The notes under the pieces are model-generated. The model saw only the letters and a program-made list of their open reading frames with translations. It was not told the origin of the DNA and made no database searches. The translations under genes and the position numbers were made by a program. Of a stretch of DNA of 6,645 bases, positions 1 to 4,837 are shown in pieces; positions within the stretch are counted from its first letter, which is position 1, and each line of letters opens with the position of its first letter. This stretch comes from OMOG01 sp041485845 (lineage in GTDB: Bacteria > Acidobacteriota > Terriglobia > Bryobacterales > Bryobacteraceae): positions 1-6,645 of the forward strand of contig JBGPKH010000515.1 in NCBI GenBank assembly GCA_041485845.1, written 5' to 3'.

Positions 1-671
1 CAAATCGCAATCACCGAATACGGCGCAGCATTGGCATACGCCAGAATCGCCCCGCACGCGCCCATCAGCAACGACGGCCACAGTGTCGGCGCCGAGCCCA
101 CCATCACCTGGAATCCGTGTTTCACTTCGCGGATCATCTGCATCACCTTTTCCAGGTTGCCGGAACTCTCCTTGATGGCGATGACGTTGGGATGCTCGGA
201 GATCGCCACCACCGCCTCCACCGGAATGTCCACGCCGGTGGCCTGCGGCCAGTTGTAGACGATCAGCGGAATGCGCGACTGATCGGCCACCGCGCGGTAA
301 TACAGCATCTGCGCATCGGCCCGGTTCACCAGGTTCTTGTAGTAGTGCGGCGTGCGCACCATGGCCGCTTTGTACCCCATCTCGCCCGCGCGATTGGTCA
401 GACACACGGTCTCCCGCACGCTCTCCATTCCCGTGCCGGCGATCAGCAGCTTGTCGGCCGCCGCATACTGCGCCACCTGCTCCCACAGGGCGATCTTCTC
501 TTCGGTGGTCAGCATGACGCTCTCCCCGGTGGATCCTATGACGACGTAGCCGGCCAGCGACGTCCTGTTCCACTTCTCCACGTTGTGCTGGACCTTCGCC
601 GAGTAGATGTTGCCGTTGTGATCGAAGGGGGTCGTGATGGGGGGGAAAATGCCTTGCAGTTTTAAGCTCAT
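1..671 (-). CDS. DapA-superfamily lyase/aldolase, 4-hydroxy-2-oxoglutarate aldolase-like (C-terminus beyond window)
   Basis: The ATG at 671 opens 223 codons that run off the left edge; the family is usually about 290-310 residues, so roughly three quarters is present. This is a class I (Schiff-base) TIM-barrel enzyme of the DHDPS/NAL family. Visible are the pyruvate-carboxylate loop GSTGE (residues 46-50), TPHYY (107-111), the YNWP motif with catalytic Tyr139, and IKESSGN with Schiff-base Lys167. True DapA has an Arg shortly after the Tyr motif (YNVPSRTG in E. coli) that binds aspartate semialdehyde; here the sequence is YNWPQATG. That replacement, plus the LLIAGTGMES and GVDIPVEAVV..SEHPN segments, resembles 4-hydroxy-2-oxoglutarate aldolase (human HOGA1 has YSVPANTG, from memory). 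Pyruvate-dependent lyase chemistry is well supported. The exact substrate is not; a Δ1-pyrroline-4-hydroxy-2-carboxylate deaminase (HypD-type) is also possible. No clear Shine-Dalgarno precedes the ATG; an extended -10-like TGCTATATG lies 11-19 bases upstream. Confidence 0.9.
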   Translation of the reverse strand, partial: MSLKLQGIFPPITTPFDHNGNIYSAKVQHNVEKWNRTSLAGYVVIGSTGESVMLTTEEKIALWEQVAQYAAADKLLIAGTGMESVRETVCLTNRAGEMGYKAAMVRTPHYYKNLVNRADAQMLYYRAVADQSRIPLIVYNWPQATGVDIPVEAVVAISEHPNVIAIKESSGNLEKVMQMIREVKHGFQVMVGSAPTLWPSLLMGACGAILAYANAAPYSVIAI

Positions 672-681
672 GCCACAACCA

Positions 682-690
682 CATATAGCA
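682..690 (-). promoter_or_regulatory. possible extended -10 box of the DapA-like gene
   Basis: Read on the minus strand, TGCTATATG matches an extended -10 element (TGn plus a TATAAT-like hexamer, last base non-consensus). It would place the transcription start about 4 bases before the ATG at 671, giving an almost leaderless mRNA, in keeping with the lack of a Shine-Dalgarno. No convincing -35 box is visible. Confidence 0.3.
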
Positions 691-726
691 GGGGTCGGGG
701 GCCGGGCGGAAGTGCGGCAGGTGGAA

Positions 727-746
727 CCGGCGGTCTTTGCCGCCGG
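727..746. repeat. perfect 7-bp inverted repeat (GC hairpin)
   Basis: CCGGCGG (727-733), a six-base TCTTTG loop, then CCGCCGG (740-746). It has no T-tract, so it is a poor intrinsic terminator. It could be the hairpin core of a REP-like element. Confidence 0.45.
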
Positions 747-1067
747 CCTGGGGACCGCCAACTTGCAGTCCGCCGGCACAGTCAACGTGTCTGGCGCGCC
801 GGCATGCTTCCTCCTCGGGACGCAGTTGTTGCAAGGCTGGCCAAGGGCTGCGTGGCGTAGCCGCCGCAGCCGGCACACCCCTGACCGCCAACACCGCTAC
901 CGGCGGGGAGACTGGCCCGATTCGTGCGCGGACAAGCGAACATGCTTGCCGCCCCGGTCGAAAGGCACTGGCTTTTGTCGTCTGTCACCAGCCGGCACTA
1001 CTTCGGGACCTTGGCCGGGTGGTACGCCGATCCCGCCTAGACCTGGATCCTCGTAATCCGCATCTTG

Positions 1068-1085
1068 GTCGGGAATGTCGGGAAG
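1068..1085. repeat. 9-bp tandem duplication (GTCGGGAAT / GTCGGGAAG)
   Basis: Two adjacent 9-base copies differ only at the last base and encode the doubled Phe-Pro-Thr in FFPTFPTK of the decayed secreted protein. Being in frame, it does not break the gene, but it adds to the short duplications in this locus. Confidence 0.6.
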
Positions 1086-1454
1086 AAGTGCTCGGGATCC
1101 GGCCGCTTGTGGGCATGGCCGCTGCCGTCGCTCGCGTGGCGTCGTTCTGCCACCAGGATTTCATGGACACGTCCTGCTCGTATACCTTTTTCCTTGTAGA
1201 GCACGGTGCCGGTGCAGCCGTAGCCGTTGCCTTGACCTTTATTCGGGATGTAGCACAGGGTCCACGTGGTGGGCTCGCCGCCGGCCGGTTTCTCGATCAC
1301 CTCGGTGCGGATGTGGACGGTTCCGTTGCGATTGTCCACCGGCGACGTCCAGTCGCGCGGGCGATTGGGGTTGATCAGGTCGCCCTTGACGTAGTAGTGC
1401 GACTTGTTCGGCGATGCGGCGCCGGCGTCCATCTTGGTGTAGGTGTACGTGACG

Positions 1455-1464
1455 TCAAATCAAA
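1455..1464. repeat. 5-bp tandem duplication (TCAAA x2) that frameshifts the secreted-protein gene
   Basis: TCAAATCAAA on the plus strand is TTTGATTTGA on the coding strand. Deleting one copy joins the signal-peptide frame to the mature-protein frame exactly, so this is the most economical explanation of the 5'-end frameshift. A duplication of this kind is typical of replication slippage and is not a usual homopolymer read error. Confidence 0.75.
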
Positions 1465-1550
1465 CAGGACGAATTGTTCCGCGCGGGCGGCGGAGGACAC
1501 CAGCATCCGCGCCGGGACTGCCGCCAGTAATGAGGTGTGGAGCATGCCCC

Positions 1551-2744
1551 TCACTTTACCGCGATCAGCGAAATCTGCTCCAGCGTGGGCCAGCGATCGG
1601 CCGCATCGGGCTTGCGGTCCACCGAGGGGAACTGTTGGACCGTGGTGCGCGTGGGCGGAGCGCCCTTGAAATACTCGGCGTAGATCCGGTTCATGCGGGC
1701 GAAATCGTTGATGTCGTCGAGGTAGACGTTGGAGGCCACGACGTCGGCCAGCGCCAGCCCCGCCTCTTCGAGCCCATCGAGCAGGTTGCGCATGGTTTGC
1801 CGGACCTGCGTCTCGACCGTGGACGCGTAGATCCCGCTGCTCGGCCCGGGAATGAAGCCGGACTTGGCGGAGCAGAAGAGCGTGTCATTGGCCAGCACGC
1901 AGGGGCTGGCGGTGGCGCTCGGAGACATGTTCTTCGGGCGGACCGCCTGGCGCTTCGACAGGTCGCGGACCGCGACACCGGTGAAAGTGACTGCCGCGCC
2001 GTCGGGGAGCCCCGCGACCTTGATGGTGGCCCGCGCCGGCGTGTTGCCGAACTCGAAGCGTTTGGCGTATTCCTGGTTCATTACGCCGGTGGGCATGGCG
2101 GCGGTGAGATAGGGATTCACGAAGACCATATGCCGGAAGTCCATGCCGGCGGCCTTCAAGACCGCTCCCATGGCGTCGAGCGAAAGCCGCACTTGTGCGG
2201 CGGGGTCTGTGCCCCGGCCTGGGAATCCCGAGATGTAGAGGCGGTCACCCGTCAGGACGCCGGGCGAGACCGTACGATCGGCGGAGAGGCCGGGCGCATC
2301 GACTACCCGCTTCTGGCTCAGGTCGCGAACGGCGACGACGGTGATCTCCACGGGAGTATCGGTGGGCATGCGGAATACGCCGAGAGTGGCGCGGGCGGGT
2401 GGATTGTTGGGGAAGGCCTTGCGCCAGGCGCGATGCATTCCGTCGTAAGCGCCGAGATCCTTCAGATACACCTGCGCGTAGACGATGTGCTCCATGGTGA
2501 GCCCGGCGGCTTCCACGATTCGCCGGACATTGGCCAGACACTGGGATGCCTGTTCTTCCGGGGTGGCGGGGAACGCTCCGTCCGGGTTGGCGGCGCCCTG
2601 TCCGGAGACGTAGAGATAGTCGCCGGCGAGGAGACCGGGGCTGTACGGACCGACGGGTGGCGGCCCTCCGGCGGGGGTGACGACCTTCTTGTCGGCGGCC
2701 GAAAGGGAAAGGGCGAGGAGGGCGATCAGGGGGAGAATTCGCAT
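1551..2744 (-). CDS. exported protein with three tandem Rid/YjgF domains
   Basis: The 397-residue product starts at the ATG at 2744; an in-frame TTG at 2756 would add four residues and is less likely. Residues 1-16 form a signal peptide (MRILPLIALLALSLSA, then ADKK), so the protein is probably periplasmic. Three Rid domains follow at about 23-142, 146-262 and 268-397. Each has the family's hydrophobic G/N-D-x-LY(F)-x-S-G/A strand and ends with an Arg-containing strand: PARAT (Arg118), PARAT (Arg238) and PPTRT (Arg366). These arginines align with E. coli RidA Arg105, which holds the carboxylate of the imine substrate. The Cys (107) and Glu (120) positions of RidA are not conserved; residues 132-138 read VEITVVA, and the third domain carries a longer insert (RKPDAADRWPT). 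RidA-type proteins work as cytosolic trimers with active sites between subunits, so three domains in one chain could fold as a single pseudo-trimer. Enamine/imine deaminase activity is uncertain; a binding or other hydrolytic role is possible. No clear ribosome site is visible. Confidence 0.88.
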   Translation of the reverse strand: MRILPLIALLALSLSAADKKVVTPAGGPPPVGPYSPGLLAGDYLYVSGQGAANPDGAFPATPEEQASQCLANVRRIVEAAGLTMEHIVYAQVYLKDLGAYDGMHRAWRKAFPNNPPARATLGVFRMPTDTPVEITVVAVRDLSQKRVVDAPGLSADRTVSPGVLTGDRLYISGFPGRGTDPAAQVRLSLDAMGAVLKAAGMDFRHMVFVNPYLTAAMPTGVMNQEYAKRFEFGNTPARATIKVAGLPDGAAVTFTGVAVRDLSKRQAVRPKNMSPSATASPCVLANDTLFCSAKSGFIPGPSSGIYASTVETQVRQTMRNLLDGLEEAGLALADVVASNVYLDDINDFARMNRIYAEYFKGAPPTRTTVQQFPSVDRKPDAADRWPTLEQISLIAVK

Positions 2745-2762
2745 AGACGAGATCAAGGTATC

Positions 2763-2768
2763 AGATTA
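2763..2768 (-). promoter_or_regulatory. possible -10 box (TAATCT) of the triple-Rid gene
   Basis: On the minus strand TAATCT is preceded by TG, and its position would start transcription around 2756, about 12 bases before the ATG at 2744. No good -35 hexamer is seen; the GC hairpin at 2772-2790 lies just upstream. Confidence 0.25.
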
Positions 2769-2771
2769 CAT

Positions 2772-2790
2772 CGCCGGTCGTTAGCCGGCG
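2772..2790. repeat. 6-bp perfect inverted repeat between divergent genes
   Basis: CGCCGG (2772-2777), seven-base spacer TCGTTAG, CCGGCG (2785-2790). It lies in the 94-bp region between the divergent triple-Rid and DUF433 genes and could be an operator (DUF433/DUF5615-type systems are thought to autoregulate) or a chance GC palindrome. Confidence 0.35.
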
Positions 2791-2838
2791 CCGGTTTGAC
2801 CAGGCCCACCCGAACCTTAGGAGAAAGGGAAAGCGAGC

Positions 2839-3063
2839 ATGGAGGAAGTACCCAACAGTCCGTACCTGGAAATGCGCGAGAGCGGCTATTACGTGAACGG
2901 AACCCGTATCGGACTCGATGTTATCGTCCACGAATTCCAGTCGGGCAAGTCACCAGAGGCGATTCTTCAGAGCTACCCGTCCTTCGGCTCGCTGGCGAAG
3001 GTGTACGGAGCCATTACATTCATCCTGGAGCACCCGGATAGCGTGCAGGCATACCTTAATTAA
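2839..3063 (+). CDS. DUF433-family antitoxin-like protein, C-terminally truncated by a 4-bp duplication
   Basis: The 74-residue product has the DUF433 signature throughout: a short N-terminal strand pair (YLEMRESGYYVNGTRI, residues 9-24), the winged-helix-like LDVIVHEFQSGKSPEAILQSYPS segment, then the SLAKVYGAITFILEHPDSVQAYL helix. DUF433 proteins are small DNA-binding antitoxin candidates, usually encoded just before a PIN-like (VapC/DUF5615) toxin. The upstream AGGAG (2819-2823) is 15 bases from the ATG, longer than ideal. The frame stops at TAA inside TTAATTAA (3056-3063). Removing one TTAA copy would continue the protein as YLKDQARLIACLFER, which matches the way family members usually run on (YLxDQxxL), so the gene is probably cut short. 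Lying upstream of a toxin fragment (3228-3413), it looks like the surviving half of a broken toxin-antitoxin pair. The DUF433 fold alone is still complete enough to function. Confidence 0.85.
   Translation: MEEVPNSPYLEMRESGYYVNGTRIGLDVIVHEFQSGKSPEAILQSYPSFGSLAKVYGAITFILEHPDSVQAYLN
3056..3063. repeat. TTAA tandem duplication creating the antitoxin stop codon
   Basis: TTAATTAA is two adjacent TTAA copies at the 3' end of the DUF433 frame. One copy fewer gives CTT-AAA-GAC-CAG (Leu-Lys-Asp-Gln) and an open frame beyond, which is the expected family continuation. The doubling brings in a TAA stop. Confidence 0.55.
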
Positions 3064-3147
3064 AGACCAGGCGAGGCTCATCGCTTGTCTTTTCGAGCGA
3101 GCTTCATTGCGCCGTCCGATGCGTTGCGGGCGGAATGAGACTCGAAG

Positions 3148-3203
3148 TGAGATTTTTGTCGTTCAACTGAGAGTTTTTTCGTTGACGTAAGATTCTTATC
3201 GTT
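3148..3203. repeat. three 16-base direct repeats with an exact 20-base period; possible solo end of an IS21-like element
   Basis: The units are TGAGATTTTTGTCGTT (3148-3163), TGAGAGTTTTTTCGTT (3168-3183) and TAAGATTCTTATCGTT (3188-3203), separated by 4-base spacers CAAC, GACG and, after the last unit, GTAA. They are AT-rich against GC-rich flanks. Closely spaced direct copies of a transposase-binding site are characteristic of IS21-family termini, where IstA binds several repeats at each end. No transposase gene and no second end is visible, so this would be a solo remnant. They lie exactly where the 5' half of the toxin gene should be. A regulatory binding-site array is the alternative. Confidence 0.6.
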
Positions 3204-3227
3204 GTAACCTCCTTTTCCTCAGACGAG

Positions 3228-3413
3228 TCAAAAGATTTGCGCACCATGCCTCGACATTTCGCCGAGTTCATCGTAGTTGGGGATTCCCCGGGGCTACTCC
3301 TCGTCCCAGCCCGGATTTCGATCGGCGAAACGGTCGAAGGCCTGCTACTGTGCTGGTTGTCGTGGAGCGCCGGTGAGATGTGGAATCAGATTCGCTGGTT
3401 ACCGAGACGATAA
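3228..3413 (+). pseudogene. C-terminal fragment of a DUF5615 PIN-like toxin
   Basis: Reading in the frame of the ATG at 3246, the segment SKDLRTMPRHFAEFI..DSPGLLLVPARISIGETVEGLLLCWLSWSAGEMWNQIRWLPRR ends at TAA 3411-3413. This matches the second half of DUF5615 proteins of the type that pair with DUF433 antitoxins: the SxDxRTMPxHFAEFI segment (which holds a conserved acidic residue of the PIN-like active site), the SPGVxLVPQ strand, the IGxxIExLLLxW helix and the terminal WLP. The N-terminal half, about 60-65 residues with the first acidic residues (RFxADADL), is missing and replaced by the AT-rich repeat array. Without it the protein cannot be an active nuclease. No ribosome site precedes the ATG at 3246, so the fragment is unlikely to be translated. 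Confidence 0.7.
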
Positions 3414-3586
3414 GCGGGTTCGTTCATGGTCGGGTGGCTGGACGGCGCCACTTTTCTCTTGCGGGTTTGCAATGCGATGCGCCATATTGGGATAGGCGTC
3501 GGAAACTCGTGTAGAGCGCATTGTAGTCCAAAGTCGAAATGTTGTCCCGATGAGCGCTCGGGTTGTCTGGCGCCGGGACGTATTGG
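3414..3586 (+). promoter_or_regulatory. leader region of the MgtE-N/Nramp operon
   Basis: This gene-free segment of 173 bases must carry the operon promoter. The best pair I see is TTGCGG (3459-3464) and CATATT (3483-3488) with 18-bp spacing, which would leave a leader of about 90 nt. I do not recognise an M-box or other riboswitch. The promoter match is weak. Confidence 0.3.
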
Positions 3587-4834
3587 ATGGCGGACCACTT
3601 CCTGTTTTTCACGGAGTTGATGGCCATGCCGGTGTTCGACGTCAAAGGACGGCGCATCGGCAGGGTGAAGGACGCCGCGCTCGTACCGCTGATCCACTCG
3701 TCCCGCATCGATCGCTTCTTGATGGGGGGAGGCGAGGCGTGGCTGGCCATCCGCTTCGACCAGATCCGGTCCATCGAGTTGGGCAAAGGGATTTCCCTGA
3801 GCGACGAGAAGCTCGTCCCCTATCACGACGACGAGTACATGCTGCGCATCGCGCGCGACCTGTTGGACCAGCAGATCATCGACGTGACCGGCCGCAAGGT
3901 GGTAAGGGTCAACGACGTCACCATGACCATCCAGAACGACGGCGTGCGCGACTCGCTCTCGCTGGTGGACATCGATATCGGCGTGCGCAGTATTTTCCGG
4001 CGCGTGTTTCAGGGGGTGCTGCCGCCGCGGTGGATCCGGCGGCTGCAACAGCCCATTCCGCCGAACTCCATCCGCTGGGAATACGCCAACGTGGTGGAGC
4101 CCGACCCCCTGCGGCGCCTGCGGCTCAACATCTCGTATCAGAAGCTGGAGGAGATGCACCCGGCCGACCTGGCCGACATCGTCGAGGACCTGAGTCCCGC
4201 GGAGCGCGAGGCCATCTTCGAAACCATCGACAGCGAGGCGGCCGCGGATGCGCTCTCGGAAGTGGAAGATCCCAAGATGCAGGCGAGCATCCTGGAGGCC
4301 CTGGAGCCGGAGAAGGCGGCCGACATCGTGGAAGAGATGGCGCCGGACGAGGCGGCGGACATCCTGTCCGAGCTGGAACAGGAGACCAGCGAGGAGATTC
4401 TCGACGAGATGGATTCCGCGCCCAAGACCGAAGTGCGCGAATTGCTGGAATTCGACGAGGACAGCGCCGGCGGCATGATGAACACCGAATACGTGGCCCT
4501 TCACGACAATGCGTCGGTGACGGACGCGCTGGCCGCGCTGCGGGGCAACGAAGACCTGCTGGAGGGCTTGAACACGCTGTTCCTGGTGGATGGCGAGGAG
4601 CGGCTGGCGGCCTCGATCCCGCTGGCGCGGCTGTTCGTCGCCGCGGGGAGCGCCAAGCTCCGGGACCTGGCGGTCGAGACCCTGATTCAGGTGACCGTCG
4701 ACGAGAAACAGGATCGCGTGACGGAGCTGTTCGACAAGTACAACCTGCTCACCTTGCCCGTGGTGGACGAAGAGGGCAAGCTCGCGGGCGTAATCACGGC
4801 CGACGACATCATTTCCATACTGAGGCAGAAGTGA
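3587..4834 (+). CDS. soluble PRC-barrel / MgtE N-terminal / CBS-pair protein, likely metal-sensing partner of the Nramp transporter
   Basis: The 415-residue product starts at the ATG at 3587; an in-frame TTG at 3563 would add eight residues without better support. There is no signal peptide or membrane helix. Domains in order: a PRC-barrel-like segment at about 9-75 (PVFDVKGRRIGRVKDAAL), a second at about 85-145 (IIDVTGRKVVRVNDVTM), an MgtE N-terminal superhelical domain at about 180-290 (SYQKLEEMHPADLADIVEDL, then repeated very acidic helices such as EPEKAADIVEEMAPDEAADIL), the MgtE hinge DSAGGMMNTEY at about 292-302, and two CBS motifs to the C-terminus (the second ending in LPVVDEEGKLAGVITADDII). 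In MgtE channels the N and CBS domains bind Mg2+ and close the pore. Here the transmembrane part is absent and an Nramp transporter begins 3 bases after the stop, so the pair probably forms a two-gene gate-and-pore system. Binding of a nucleotide at the CBS pair is possible. Confidence 0.88.
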   Translation: MADHFLFFTELMAMPVFDVKGRRIGRVKDAALVPLIHSSRIDRFLMGGGEAWLAIRFDQIRSIELGKGISLSDEKLVPYHDDEYMLRIARDLLDQQIIDVTGRKVVRVNDVTMTIQNDGVRDSLSLVDIDIGVRSIFRRVFQGVLPPRWIRRLQQPIPPNSIRWEYANVVEPDPLRRLRLNISYQKLEEMHPADLADIVEDLSPAEREAIFETIDSEAAADALSEVEDPKMQASILEALEPEKAADIVEEMAPDEAADILSELEQETSEEILDEMDSAPKTEVRELLEFDEDSAGGMMNTEYVALHDNASVTDALAALRGNEDLLEGLNTLFLVDGEERLAASIPLARLFVAAGSAKLRDLAVETLIQVTVDEKQDRVTELFDKYNLLTLPVVDEEGKLAGVITADDIISILRQK

Positions 4835-4837
4835 CGG

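Larger units (their letters stand above)
672..1036. other. 365-bp gene-free, GC-rich intergenic stretch with CCGGC-rich repeats
   Basis: No frame here looks like a protein I recognise, and the short open frames are Arg/Pro/Gly-rich, as expected from GC-rich non-coding DNA. The stretch contains many CCGGC/GCCGG words, a perfect 7-bp hairpin (727-746), two short direct repeats of ACCGCCAAC, and on the minus strand a consensus-like GAGGAGG four bases before an ATG (805) that opens only seven codons. It may be a dispersed intergenic repeat or the remains of a gene; I cannot tell which from one copy. Confidence 0.5.
1037..1545 (-). pseudogene. decayed gene for a small secreted protein of unknown function
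   Basis: The ATG at 1545 gives a signal-peptide-like start (MLHTSLLAAVPARM..SSAARA, probable cleavage before EQF) that runs to EQFVLFD and then falls out of frame. The body resumes in the next frame as FDVTYTYTKMDAG and continues through SKSHYYVKGDLINP..DWTSPVD, NGTVHIRTEVIEKPAGG and WTLCYIPNKGQGNGYGC. The junction is an exact 5-bp duplication (TTTGATTTGA on the minus strand, 1455-1464); removing one copy restores EQFVLFDVTYTYT. A second break lies at the AAAAAGG run near 1180-1186, after which VYEQDVSMKSWWQNDA is read in another frame. The original frame returns near 1130 with SDGSGHAHKRPDPEHFFPTFPTKMRITRIQV and a TAG at 1037-1039. From memory this resembles a family of about 180-200-residue exported proteins in Planctomycetota and Acidobacteriota; the third break probably also marks a deletion of some 20 residues. 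The start lies five bases after the triple-Rid stop codon, suggesting a former operon. The function is unknown to me. Confidence 0.65.

Noticed and set aside
1178..1190. Programmed ribosomal frameshift at the AAAAAGG run
   Set aside because: The gene has two other frame disruptions and an exact 5-bp duplication, so decay (or a homopolymer error at this one site) is simpler than programmed recoding.
1443..3041. Long plus-strand open frame (532 codons) across 1443-3041
   Set aside because: It is antisense to the triple-Rid gene, which has clear family motifs and a signal peptide. The plus-strand frame gives a Gly/Arg/Val/His-rich product with no recognisable domain, as expected of a GC-rich shadow frame.
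3148..3203. CRISPR array
   Set aside because: There are only three units of 16 bases with 4-base spacers; CRISPR spacers are about 30 bases and no cas genes are present.
3414..3586. M-box or other Mg2+ riboswitch in the leader
   Set aside because: No conserved M-box core could be recognised, and the inferred leader of about 90 nt is short for that class. A covariance-model search with no hit would confirm this.
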